In this document: positions 1-11,088 of the stretch, in pieces
Layout: every line of letters begins with the position of its first letter
Numbering within the stretch: position 1 is the stretch's first letter
Source of the DNA: Fennellomyces sp. T-0311
Lineage: Eukaryota > Mucoromycota > Mucoromycetes > Mucorales > Lichtheimiaceae
Direction: 5' to 3'
NCBI GenBank assembly: GCA_025266875.1
Contig: JALLLT010000059.1
Span: 1 to 64,000, forward strand
Length of the DNA stretch: 64,000 nt
Made by a program: the position numbers and the translations under genes
Notes under the pieces: generated by a model
Databases searched by the model: none
What the model was told of the DNA's origin: nothing
What the model saw: the letters and a program-made list of their open reading frames with translations, nothing else

Positions 1-2430
1 CCATTGTGATTCACAAAGTGATAAGAAACGTAAGGAAAAAAAGCTCAGAAAAAGAAAGCGTTCTGTTTGTCATATGATTATTAAATCCCTTGTTGCACAC
101 GCTTTTTTTTTGGCTCTAACATGTGCCTGTCTTTGATCACTGATGGTATCATATTCGCCTTTGGCCATGCAGCTCGCCGTACGATCTGCAAGACCATGCA
201 CTTTGAGCAAACGCCACAAAGGCGTGTCACGCAGTAATCCTTGACAACAAAGTAAACAATCGCACTCTGAAATATGATAATGGCACGAGCCTGTTTGACC
301 ATTTATGCATTCTAATATGCAAGGCTAACCAATGGCAAAAGTTTCGGCATTCATATGCCAGCTACACCTCTACGTAAGCTGGACTCATCTTGTATAGACG
401 TAAATGCTGGAATGCACACGCACGCACGATTCAAGTTGGGTCCAAGAAATTTTATGCGATCTCGAATGATCATCCGAGGTTACACGGCCAAGGCACACCG
501 AATCGCTTGTTTTGGGGATACTTTATTATATAAGTTTTTGAGCTATTCTTTGAGCAAAGTAGTGGTTCAACCGTGCTCTGCCCCGTATGATGAATCGTAG
601 ACCATTGTTTATTTTTGCCTCCTTTACAGTATAATTTAGAATTTTTAGGTACTGGATGAGCCTGCAACCACTGACTGACGAAAAGGACAATATACGTAAC
701 ACACGTCCGCTTTGACAGAAATAGGAAACTACCATGAGAAGACCCCATAGTACCCAACCATAACGCAATCTTCTATATGTATCCGAACAGCCGTTACGTA
801 ATATGCTCTTGTCAAATTTAATCTAACTCATTTTTCAAGCCAACAGAGCATCCTTCTTGTCTACGTGTTATTATACATAAAAGGCTTTCGCTCGCACAGA
901 TATCCACCTCTGACACCAGACCGTGCACTTATTTACCAATTTGTGAAGCAGAGTGTAAAAAACCTTTCATTTTATATACCTGCACGAAGATGCAAGCTAA
1001 CCTACTGTATTTCTCACCTTTTCCACATATTCGTCTGAACCTGGGCATTATCCAGTAGTAATGCTAGTATCAAGACGTACCAGGCTTCAAGATCGACACA
1101 CAGCAATATATATATACGTACATAGCAGCAGTTAATATCTGGGTGGCGTCTGTTTATTACATAACAGGTTAGACTTGAAAATAGACGCATCCTACGTAAT
1201 TTATCAAGTTGACGGTGAATAACATTGTAAAGAAAAAAGTTTAAATTGAAAAATATAAAACAGTATTCCGAGGTATGTAGAAGGAAAAACAGACTAGTGT
1301 ACTTCTCAACGAGTTATGGATTGTCTGGAAGCAGAGATATTAGGGGCGTAATCAAATAATCGAAAACTGCAGCAAATAGTAAGTTACAAGGTACTCTCAA
1401 TAGTTAACGACTTCACCACGCACTGAGATAATTTAGCAAACTCATAAAGTTGTTAAGTACGTATTCCAACTTACTCAAAAGATGTGCATCGTGGAGTTGC
1501 TTGGCATCCGAAGAACTGTAAAAAACTGAATACGTAATCGTCACAGTCAGCGAGGCCCAGACTCCAGTAAACAGAAGATGACATAACTAGCCTTCTCAAA
1601 AGATACGCAATCGTTCGTCCACAGCCTTATCACGATTACAGCCGATTGCTACTATAGTGCTCATGTATCTTCATTAACCAAGAAATATCACCCTTACCAT
1701 TTATCCATGACAATTTGCTTTGCCTTTTCAAAGCAAACATACTTGCAGTTTTGAATACAATAGAAATCGATACGGGAAACTGACATTGTTGTAAAAGGAA
1801 ATCGTTTGTGTATAAGAAATTCTGCGTAAAAGAGGGTCCACAAGTAGGTTGAAATACGATAAATAGAAAGGGTGAGTTAACTAAGTACAGATGTAAGCTC
1901 CTGTCCTGGGTTTTTGAAAGGTATGTTCAAGGTAATTGAGGTCAAGTTAGCTGGTTTATTTCCTTTGAAACAACAACGTAAAGAATACCACATTCTTTCG
2001 GCAGGTATGTAAACCCGCAGATTGGACGACTTCACTTTACGTTCTATGTATTCAATGGAACAAAGGATTGTTTTTCAGTGGTCCCAAATATAGATAACCA
2101 TGTGGCTGTAAGCTTTCAGCGCCAGTGAACTATCTCTACCTATCTATATGTAATCGTTCATCCGATTTTACCTTGCTAACACATCGTTGCGTATTGATAG
2201 ACACACGACCATTAAGCTGCGCTTAAATCGGATAGTACATTAACTATACCGGGATTTTTCAAAGGGCTATCTATACATCCCATACGTTGGGAACAGTACA
2301 CTGCTTTTGTTACAGCAAATTTCGAACCTCCATTATGTAAATGCTTTAAGTAACAGTGAAATAAAGAAATCAACTCATAAACTAACCTCATGCTAGGAAT
2401 AACGAGCAAAAATTCTTTATGATAATTAAT
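1..2430. other. AT-rich stretch without a recognised gene
   Basis: Open frames on both strands are short and show no family resemblance, no codon pattern and no consistent splice structure. TACGTA palindromes and short TA runs recur. I see no tRNA, no rRNA and no clear transposon end. Confidence 0.5.
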
Positions 2431-2439
2431 TACTTACAA

Positions 2440-4255
2440 AGATCTTGGGTAGTGGAGCAGGACTGCGGTTACTTACCGGTGGACATTGTATGCCACGAGT
2501 CCATATGTCTCTGGTCTGGGAGAGGAGGGGGAGGTAGCCGGCGTCATTTCTTTGTGCCTCTGAGCTACTTGATGACTTTATGCGCTGCTCAACATTAAGC
2601 ACCCGCTCCTGTATAGTGAAGAAGCCATGAGAATATCGCAGGATAAATTGTTTTAAATATCTACCTTCATCGAAAGTAATTTCTCCATTAGTCCCGGGAG
2701 TTGTGGCAGCTGTCTTTCAGATTCAGGAAAGATGATCTTGCAGTTTCCATTCATGGTCAACACCAAGCTCTTGGAATCTAACATCTGATGGTATGGTTTA
2801 ATAAGCTTTACTTTACTCGAAATGCGAATGAGTACCTGTAGTTTCTCCTTCAGAATGCGTCGATTTTCCATGAAGCTGGACATCAGGTGGGATCATAAGG
2901 TGATAGCGGAAGGTATGCAATATATCACTAACCCAAGATCGTGTACTTGCATCACAAACATGGACAAATCGTCGATGCCCACAAGTTCAACCATGTGATC
3001 GACTAGCAGCTTGCTTTCAACTAGCGCCGGCACATGGTCGGCGCTGAGCTTACTGAAACCTGCTTGCATGCTCGCGAACTCCCCGTCGACAAGGTCGATT
3101 TCTTGTTTGCTACCTAGTAGTGGTTTATCAGAGAGTACGCGAAGATCAACCTTGATTGCGATTGTGGAAGTTTCGGAATATCTGCCTTGGTTATCACCCC
3201 TAGTGCGTAATTAATTAGCAAAAGATATTAATTAGGTTACAGAGTATTACCATTTGGCGCGGATAGAAGTACCCGCAAACAGATTGTCGAATATGGTAGC
3301 CCAGATCTTTATCATGTAATCCGCCTCCGACTTACTCACTTCCTGTTGGAAAAGATACTTGTGTCTGTGGAGTAGGTACGTTGCATGAGAGTGAATGAAA
3401 TACGCAACCTCAGTCGCCGCATCTCATGCATCAAGTTCATGGCATTTAAGCTTCTTGTATACCTTTCCACAGTCGCTGATAGCTCTACTTTCGGCCTTGA
3501 TCAGCTTGCGGGATATCTTATCGCTGAGAGTGTAGCCATCTCGGACACCGAATTTTGCTTTCAGGGCTTTCCACTGATGTACAGTCGAACCCCGCCTTGT
3601 GCAGAACAGGGAAATCCGAATATTTTGATGCATACAGTGAGGTTGTGCACCAACTGGGAGATAATCCATACAGTCGTACCTGCTTTGTACCGCTTTGAGA
3701 ATTCCAAGTACTTTGATGCATATAGTGAGGTTTTGCACGAAACGGGAGCTGCACAAACCGGGGTTTGACTGTATCGTGAAGAGTGTGTTCTGTTCATTAC
3801 CATATCTGCATGACAAGTCCAAATGGAGTTAATGCCAAGGCTATTTTCCAGTAGGAGTCAGTTTACCGTGTAGTGTATCACTGGAATTCAGGCTTACCAA
3901 AGACACTCGAAATCATCATTATCGCAAAATTGCTCGTACTGATTGTATAGCTTTGCTGTACGTCGCTTAAGACTAGTGTCGACTGACTCTTCCACTCCAT
4001 TCAGAAGCACCGCATCAGATTCCGAGACGCTCTTTGACAGGCATGAATATTGGCGCATATCCATCATATATGATCTACTCGCTTCATTGGCACGCCTGGC
4101 AGCGGCAGCTTCATACCCCTTGTGAACTTGTTTCTGTTTCTTTTATCTTTCAACATCTGCTCTTTAGTTTCTCAGTCTGCTCGTCAATGAAATGGCCGGT
4201 ATATTCGGAAATCGCTCTGTCCTTCAAAGCATCACAGGCAGATGACTACTTCGCT
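2440..4255 (-). pseudogene. Decaying multi-exon gene of a lineage-specific fungal family, interrupted by a foldback element
   Basis: Read on the minus strand, several exons can be followed. One near 3980-4110 encodes a segment rich in Ala/Arg and charged residues, ending before a GTAAG donor. One near 3240-3360 has the segment SEADYMIKIWATIFDNLFAG. After a short intron comes a segment containing KVDLRVLSD and KQEIDLVDGEF (about 3030-3200). Further exons lie near 2670-2880 and 2485-2640. Proteins with an SEAxYM...W start followed by a KVDLR...E(I/L)D..GE pattern are, from memory, a common uncharacterised family of Mucorales. Function unknown. The frame is broken near 4120-4170 and the exon between about 3420 and 3840 is split by the element at 3580-3773, so I call it a pseudogene. 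Some exons remain clean, so decay is recent or the splicing is misread. Confidence 0.5.
3580..3773. mobile_element. Non-autonomous pogo-like foldback element (MITE), dimeric
   Basis: The left end TACAGTCGAACCCCGC and the right end, read in reverse complement as TACAGTCAAACCCCGG, match at 14 of 16 positions, and the match extends through a shared TTGTGCAG to about 24 bp. TA flanks both ends, as expected for Tc1/mariner/pogo target duplications. Inside, the unit starts again at 3669 (TACAGTCG), and a block around TTTGATGCATA-AGTGAGG occurs at 3624-3649 and 3712-3737, so the element looks like two tandem units of about 89 bp. It has no coding capacity. It lies inside the decaying gene around it. 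Confidence 0.75.
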
Positions 4256-4378
4256 GATTAACAACTAGCTTGACATAAATAAATGTACACTACCTCTGGG
4301 TCACTCATTGGCAACCAATTGTGAGAGAGCGCAGTGATAGAATGGTTATGTACAGGATTTTGCGCGTCAAATGGGGAA

Positions 4379-4516
4379 AGAATGGGCAGTTTTAAATTTT
4401 AGAATGGGGTAGTTTTTTTTGACCAAGAGTGGGTAGTTTTCCGACTCAAGAATGGGTGCTTTTTCAACCAAGAGTGGGTGGGTTGTTGGCTCAAGAGTAG
4501 GTAGTTCTTCACTCTT
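4379..4516. repeat. Minisatellite, about six units of roughly 23 bp
   Basis: The phrase GA(A/G)TGGGTAGTTTT recurs with starts near 4380, 4402, 4427, 4450, 4472 and 4495, that is, spacings of 22-25 bp. The linker alternates between GACCAA-like and GACTCAA-like sequence. The repeat is degenerate and reads open on the minus strand, but I see no gene there. Confidence 0.75.
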
Positions 4517-4519
4517 GGT

Positions 4520-6300
4520 CAAAAATTTCTGTAGTTCCGTGACACGTAAGGGGATACTGGAAACCTGTTTATTTTTTTTTAGGCTTGGTACGAAAAAGTA
4601 CATGCCTCAGCAGGAATCCTCACCTGGTCCAACCGGCTTACGTTTGCCTCAGCTACTGGCCATTCTATGCCAAATGTGCGAAGAAGGGAAAGATTTACAA
4701 CAGAGCGGTGCTCTGCTAAACCTCCTGGGGGCCATCTTGTATCCAAAGTCTCAATTGTATGACAGAACTTGGAAACAGGGTCGTCGATAACTTCGGTTGA
4801 CGTTTTTTCTTATCCATGGATTCAGAAGTGTGTGATATTTAACAAGCCAAAGAGACAGGTAGGTAACGAGACTCAGGTAATAACCGATTTATTTCGTATG
4901 TTAGTTAAATCATTGACATGGTTGTAAGGCACATGAACCGTTGTGATTCGTTCCAGAACGAAGTTCTTTTTCGACTGTGCCGAGCTTTTTGCTCCTGAGA
5001 TCTCGAAGCCGACATTTGAGCTGTTGACATTGTATCAGCCATGGTTTTTTTCCCCATTCCATCCGTTTTACTTTCCCTGAGCAAGTTCATCTTCGGATTA
5101 TGTGGGTTTCATTAGGATACGCAACGCATGTCAAGAACAGAGATGTTGCTGTAGATTGGAAAATTAATATAGCCCGTTGTCAATAAGCAAACAAGGGTAA
5201 TCGATACATAAGTCATGATTATGTTCGTATGGAATAAAGTTTTTCATATGTCTACGATGTTATGGACGCCTAATGGACTCTACTATTATTGAACTACTAT
5301 CCTCGCTGTCGCAGTGATGGCACCACGAAAATACTTTTTTTCGGATTTCCAGAAGAATAAGGCTTATGACTGTGTTTTTTAAATGGACTTTTGAGAAGTG
5401 TACTGCTTTACTAATTGACTCGGAACATTCCTGCGATGGATACTTCCGTCTGCTGTGCCACCGTAATTATCACACTCCTCTTTCTTTTTGGCTCATTCTC
5501 ATTTAGTAGCAGAGTCGAATAAAGTACTTAAATTCTACTAGCTCTTATACGTTATTGTTCGCAGTCTATTTAGTGAAACCGTTTCCACAATGGATATATC
5601 CATATGCCTTACATTCATTCATTTTACAATTGGGAAATACGGAAATATTTTTAGTTATACGTTCTTTTGGACTTTGCAGGTTAGCTATGCTGTCTATCCA
5701 TCAATTATCCGCCATATCAGTCATTATATATTAACACTACTACTTAGTTATCCACATATTCCTCGTCATTGTTTTCTCAGTCAACCATTATGTGATGGAT
5801 ATTTTTTTTAAGTTGAGGCTTGCTTGTGCCACGTGCTACAGTTTGCTTCCAATTTTACGGCTGAGATCGCTGATCAAACTCCTCTTCAGTGCATACCCAC
5901 TGTAAACCTTGGTTCGACTCTTAACGCCTTTGTTGCGACAGCATGATACGCTATGCCGTATATAGTCAATTAATATGTAATCGCTTACAAGCGCAAACGC
6001 TTTACGTTAATAAGTAATGGCATTTACATGAAGTATCTCGGTTAAAGAATGAGATGAGGCTTAGACAGCAATTGCCTTGCACAACCAATTCAGTCACCGT
6101 TTTAAGTTTACCTTCCACTTCCAATATTCGTATATAAGTAGCGATCATGTGCCCTGAAACCATCTCTACCTTTTCGCTTATCAAGTCGCATAAACTATCT
6201 GGACGAAAAAGAAAGATGTATGTAGCAAGCGTATCAGACATTCTTTATACGTTAAAGTGACTTATACCTTCCAGTAGCGCTAACATCGAAAGCAAAGTAT
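4520..6300. other. No gene recognised between minisatellite and HET gene
   Basis: Only short open frames without recognisable domains. A minus-strand frame at 6002-6241 is open but has no family resemblance I can name. The final part must hold the promoter of the HET gene; I see no clear TATA box. Confidence 0.4.
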
Positions 6301-6301
6301 C

Positions 6302-7831
6302 ATGTATATCACTTATACAAGTCGTCCACAACATCTGCCACTTGTGTCGCTGGTTGAACCAAAAAAGTTACCAGAAGATCAAGATTTTCGACCAACATGG
6401 CTCATTCGTACCTCTGATATGACAAAAGTCCCTGGTCATGAGGCGAAAGAAGGCTACTGTACATTATCATATGCTTGGATCCAGTCGGGCGACATCATAC
6501 CTACAGATGGAGGAGAATATACAGCGGTTGATCAAGGAAAGCACGTCCTAATTGCTAAAAGCAAAAGCAGCCGGCCACGTCATAAGCCGAAAAGAAAACT
6601 AGTCAAGTTTGAGGTGCTCCTTCAACAGCTTTGCCGCGACTTTGGAATCAAATACATATGGTACGACAAGATGTGCATAAACCAGCTTAATCGTGAAGAA
6701 AAGTTGCATGATATCAAGCAAATGCATTACATATATCACAACGCTCGCTTTGTTGTGGCACTGGTACCAGAGCTCCAAACGATGCCGCTCGATTATCCAC
6801 TTGAATCGTTCGACGGAAAGGATGACCGAGCTTTCTACAGTTACATGCAGGCAATCAAGTACTCGGAATGGTCCCAGCGAATGTGGACACTCGAAGAAGC
6901 AATGATGGCCAGATCAATTGTTTTTGTTGGGCGCGACATGCATATTTGGTCTGATGTGATTTCGTCGGACAGTAAACAGTTTCCAGGAGCAGTGGAGTAC
7001 TTGGCGCCGTATGTCGAGGATATCTTTAACCGGTCTAGTGACGAACGCAGTGCCAATTCGGTTCTACGACACGCACACACCCGCATCAGCAGCAAGAAAC
7101 ATGACGAATTCTTTGCGCTCATCAACATTTTTCACAATATTCTGGATATCGAAATCAGTTACAGACGTGACCTGCAAGAACTGGCGAGCGAGTTTTACAG
7201 CAAGTTAGCGACCATTGACTTATCAATACTCTGCTTTGGGCAACTCGACGATGGCCAATCTGAGAATAAGAGAAGCCAAGATTACCAGATTTTACCCTCA
7301 TGGACTGGCGTTGCTATTGGTGATCCACTCACACTCCATGCATACGGAAACTTTACAACCCAATTCAAGCTCTATTCGATAACAAATATGACTAGCTTAT
7401 CCTTGCCCGACTGCCAGTATATTTCACTGGAACGAAACTTTACCGATGACGAGAAACGCGGGATATATTTTCAACACTTTAGCGCTGGAACGGATGAGGA
7501 TTTGGGACTGACAAGGAACTTTTGCATATACGAAAATGGGGTTCAAACTGGATGGAAAATGTCTTTGACAAGTACTGGTTGTGATCCGGGTTCTAGTCGC
7601 TGCGGACCATATGAATTCTGCAAACACAAGGACCATGGACGGTGCTGGATCTTGGCGATTCCCTTCACCAACAAAGAGACGCCATACACTTTATATCCTG
7701 TAGTTACGCGTCTTGCAGATAGAGATACTTACATATCGATAGGTGTTTGTTACGATGAAGAGAGACTTGGCAAGCACAACAGCTTAGCCGACCTTTCTCA
7801 GATACAGATAGCCAACTTTGTCATCCAATAA
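6302..7831 (+). CDS. HET (heterokaryon incompatibility) domain protein
   Basis: Single exon of 509 codons plus stop, opening at the first ATG. The HET domain occupies roughly residues 50-215. Visible hallmarks are YCTLSYAW (about 55-62), IKYIWYDKMCINQ (about 117-129), a following HDIKQMHYIYHNA block, and WSQRMWTLEEA near 195-205. HET domains are TIR-related modules. In Ascomycota some trigger cell death after non-self fusion, though most have no assigned role. The C-terminal 290 residues show no domain I recognise, with several Cys and aromatic residues around 415-445 (CDPGSSRCGPYEFC). It is intronless among intron-rich neighbours and lies between a decaying gene with repeats and a compact gene cluster. 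The HET call is firm; an incompatibility role is only inference. Confidence 0.85.
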   Translation: MYITYTSRPQHLPLVSLVEPKKLPEDQDFRPTWLIRTSDMTKVPGHEAKEGYCTLSYAWIQSGDIIPTDGGEYTAVDQGKHVLIAKSKSSRPRHKPKRKLVKFEVLLQQLCRDFGIKYIWYDKMCINQLNREEKLHDIKQMHYIYHNARFVVALVPELQTMPLDYPLESFDGKDDRAFYSYMQAIKYSEWSQRMWTLEEAMMARSIVFVGRDMHIWSDVISSDSKQFPGAVEYLAPYVEDIFNRSSDERSANSVLRHAHTRISSKKHDEFFALINIFHNILDIEISYRRDLQELASEFYSKLATIDLSILCFGQLDDGQSENKRSQDYQILPSWTGVAIGDPLTLHAYGNFTTQFKLYSITNMTSLSLPDCQYISLERNFTDDEKRGIYFQHFSAGTDEDLGLTRNFCIYENGVQTGWKMSLTSTGCDPGSSRCGPYEFCKHKDHGRCWILAIPFTNKETPYTLYPVVTRLADRDTYISIGVCYDEERLGKHNSLADLSQIQIANFVIQ

Positions 7832-7926
7832 TAAATAGACAAATAGCCATCCTTATGTGATCCATGGGGTGTGTGAAGAATCCTGTCGAGGCTTGATCAA
7901 TTTTACTCCTTAACTTCTGCCTCAAT

Positions 7927-8423
7927 ATGCAATCAAGAATGACGACCTTTTTTCCTAAGCAGAGCAAGGAAGATAAACCACAGCTATCCACAACTACCAA
8001 CGCAACAAGACCGGCATCCCGGCAAGAGTTTGAAAACGTAATCAAGCGGATCGAATCTTCTACCGCCACCGATCCATGGAATGCCAACGACGAGAAATCC
8101 ACTCCAAAATTAGCAGAGCAGCATGGTGATCTATCGAAATTAGTAGCCAAAAGCACAGGGCCAACGATCCAGCCACGAGTGACGAAACGAAAGAATCTGA
8201 AAACGGCGATTACCAAAATGAAAGAAAAGGTAAAGTCGACGGCCTTGCGTGGGGCTACGTTTATTGTGACAGGATGATGACGATCCTCCTCTAGTGCACG
8301 ACACAGGCGTCTGAACCCCGCATCCGAGTGGCGACGATACGAAGCGATCCCAATATCTCTGCAAAGGAGTTCGAGAAACGGTTGAAGGAGCGAATCAAAG
8401 CCAAAAGCAGCAGTAACAAGTAA
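7927..8423 (+). CDS. Small protein with an N-terminal PCNA-interacting (PIP-box-like) motif
   Basis: Two exons, 7927-8229 and 8295-8423. The 65-bp intron has a GTAAAG donor and a TCCTCCTCTAG acceptor. The joined frame gives about 143 residues. Residues 2-9 are QSRMTTFF, an exact fit to the PIP consensus Q-x-x-(I/L/M)-x-x-(F/Y)-(F/Y). It sits at the extreme N terminus followed by basic residues, the arrangement used by DNA ligase I. The rest is hydrophilic and probably disordered, with a KRKNLK basic patch near 88-93 and a charged, helix-prone C terminus (about 124-143). It lacks the TD pair and downstream basic residue of a PIP degron. I recognise no named family. A role at replication forks is inferred from the motif alone. 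It ends 36 bp from the stop of the convergent downstream gene. Confidence 0.6.
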
Positions 8424-8459
8424 TTTTGTATTATGTAAAAATGCGACGATACAAACTAC

Positions 8460-10860
8460 CTATCTACCCGAGTTGAAGCCGGAGAATGTGCCTGCTCGTA
8501 TGAGGTGTGACCAGGTCTTTCGATTTTTTCGATTCGCGTATAGCCTAATAAAATGTTCGGCGCGCGCGCTCGCACACACGTCCAGGTCATCCGCATTGTG
8601 TTGGCGCGGGGACGATTCCTGAGTGTTACTACTGAGGGGTTGGAAAGAGAGTGCGCCGGGGGTCTCAGCGTCATCCATCGTGACCTGGCGTTCGAGAGTA
8701 TATCCTCCAAAGTCGTGTAGCGACTGCACCCGGCGCATAGACGACGGCGAGTGCTCCGTAGGAAGCGACTCAGCGCTAATCATGGCCTTGATGTGCTGCA
8801 GAGCGTCACGTTCTGACTGGATATACAAATTAGGTCGATCCGAAAGCGTGTTGCATAGCTACCCATCTTACCTGCTCTCGTGATGGATGAAAGTCGTCCG
8901 AGCTCTTGTTTTTCCGCAGACTACTATTGTCACCGGCTGACTGAAGATCCTGCATGCCTTTCTTTTTTCGGAGAATGTTGTTACTGCTACTCAATGGGGA
9001 GATGATAGGCGAAGTCTCGGTAGCTGGAGCTGCGGATGCATAAGCATGATGATACGCGAGATCTTCGCGGCTGGCTATTTCAACAATCCACAGCTGCTCG
9101 CCTGTGCGGGATTGAACTTTGCTGACTTCTTTGGTAACTACTGAATGCATGTGATCTTGCGGTGGCGTATGGCTCGTCGCAAAGTGTGGAAGAAACGCAA
9201 ATTTCGACGGAGACCCAGGGTTGGTTGATGCGCTTGTGTTTGCGGTGCTCGACTGTGGAGGAGATGAAACGTCGCTGGGTACAGTTGTGCTACTGTTACT
9301 TAGTGGTGAAACGTCGGTTCCAGGCAACATTGATGACACTATGCTTGGAGGTAATGGAGGTGTAGGTCGCCAGGTGCTGATGGGAACGTCTGACTTTGGC
9401 GAGCTACACAAGTAATGTACCTGACGGAGAGCTATGATATCCCCATGCACCACTGGCTTCCGTCGCCCAATCTCAATATCCACATTCCGTCCCATATCAG
9501 TTGAGAAGTCGTCATCCTGCTCAAGTCCCAAACCTTGCATCTCAAATGTCCACTGATGTTGGGCAGTGTAGTCGTCTGCTACATCTACCAGCTCCAACCC
9601 ACGAAACTTCTCGGCCTTTTGCTGAGATTTGTGTGGAGGTGACACTATCGTGGGCATGCCTACACGGGTAAGCGCCATCTGGTTTAATTGTGTTACGGCG
9701 GAAGGTGATCTGTGCATCTCTGCGACCGGGTATAAATAGACTTGACTGCTGCATCGAACGTACGAAGGCTCATAGTGCACTTCCACTCGCTGTTGTCTGG
9801 ATGAGTTCAATGCCGTCCATTCCAGTCGCCAGAGATAGCTGCTCCGTGATGCCCGCATAGAGTGGACAGGAAGTGTCGCAAGCCGGGTGGTCGCACTGGT
9901 CTTGTTGCCTTTTTCGGCATGTTGGCGCCAGCAAAGGTAACCGGACGTACACAGACTGCGAAGCTTAATTGGATAATGCATCGGGATACGATGAACAAAC
10001 AACGCGATCAACTCCACAATGATATCACGCTGCTCTTTGAGGAGGAAGTCGTGTAGTGGGCATAGATCGCTGCGCTTAATGATATCCCAGGCTTGATGAC
10101 CTTCTGGCTATTGCTGCTTAGCGTAAAAAAAACAGACAAGGATATACCCGTGAACTTTTAGCTACCTGCATGGCGATTTGCTAATTCCCTGCTCATCTGG
10201 ACGCTTGCTTCGTCATTTGCGTGAGCCTGTAGATAGCGATGCTGGCTTCTGTCCGTCGTGACGTTATATACGCACTTCACGTGTCGTCTATGCCCTTGAA
10301 AAAAAAATCAAAACATACAGCTTAGCCCAAAACGAAACAATAACATTGTGCTGCGATACCATACCAAGCATAATCTTTTGGGGCCACAAAAACCCAAACT
10401 TTTTCCACACTTCGCATAGCTCTTGCCATGCTTGCAATTTATTATTGGGCCAATGCTGGAGGGCATCGTCCAGTGCCTTTTGGAGCTTTCCTGTAGGCCT
10501 ACGAACCTCGCGCACCCGAAACCAGGCAACAGTATCGAAATGTAGTAGGTGTAATGTTTTTTCTTCAAGTCTTTCCGGTCGGTGAAATATTAGCTGGCAA
10601 TTTGATAATGCACGGAGTGTCGAGTCATCATAGAGATTCCATATAACGCCTGAAGTGACAAGTTTGGCCGTCCAGTCGCTCTGGGTGACTAGTATCTGCT
10701 GGGTCGCCTCCTGTTCAGCACACAGCTTGATTTCAGGCATTTCTTCAAATACAAAACCAGGGTCGTTTGCTATATCACCGAATGGAAGTATGCCGTGGCG
10801 CCAGTAGATCTGCGCCAGAATCTTTGCATTCAATTCTTGGTCTATTGTTTGGCTGGCCAT
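8460..10860 (-). CDS. Probable MACPF-like plus MIR-like (beta-trefoil) protein, frame conflict at one junction
   Basis: The N-terminal exon (10860-10365, start MASQTIDQ; an in-frame ATG also exists at 10902) ends in a block with WKKFGFLWPQKIMLG. A 70-bp intron (10295-10364, GCTAAGC branch, T-rich acceptor) follows. Exon 10294-10166 reads HRRHVKCVYN... in frame. Then comes an intron at 10108-10165, and exon 10107-8872 begins PEGHQAWDIIKRSDLCPLHD. Intron 8817-8871 leads to the last exon, 8816-8460. The FGFLWPQKI block and the W-x-IIKR-x2-L-x-PL block resemble uncharacterised MACPF-like proteins of Mucoromycota. Later segments (VVHGDIIALRQV, YLWRLEW, LWIVEI) resemble MIR beta-trefoil repeats. 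At 10166/10107 the upstream frame is one base out of step with the downstream one. This is a non-canonical splice site, an indel, or two tandem genes (the second starting at 10171). Confidence 0.45.
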
Positions 10861-11088
10861 ATGCTCCAAAGGGAAAGAGGAAAAGGAGCGAAACGTGCGC
10901 ACAGTGAAAGAAAAATTGTTTTTGTGTGGCGTTTATGGTCACCTGCTAGGTCTTGTGTTACTTGAGCGAACAGAAATGAAAGTTTATTAAAGTGCAAGTC
11001 TACTGGTCATGTATATGCTGGGGAATATGATTTTCTATATAACAATAGTGAAAGTGTATAAAAATTCAATGCGAATGTACGTGAATGC

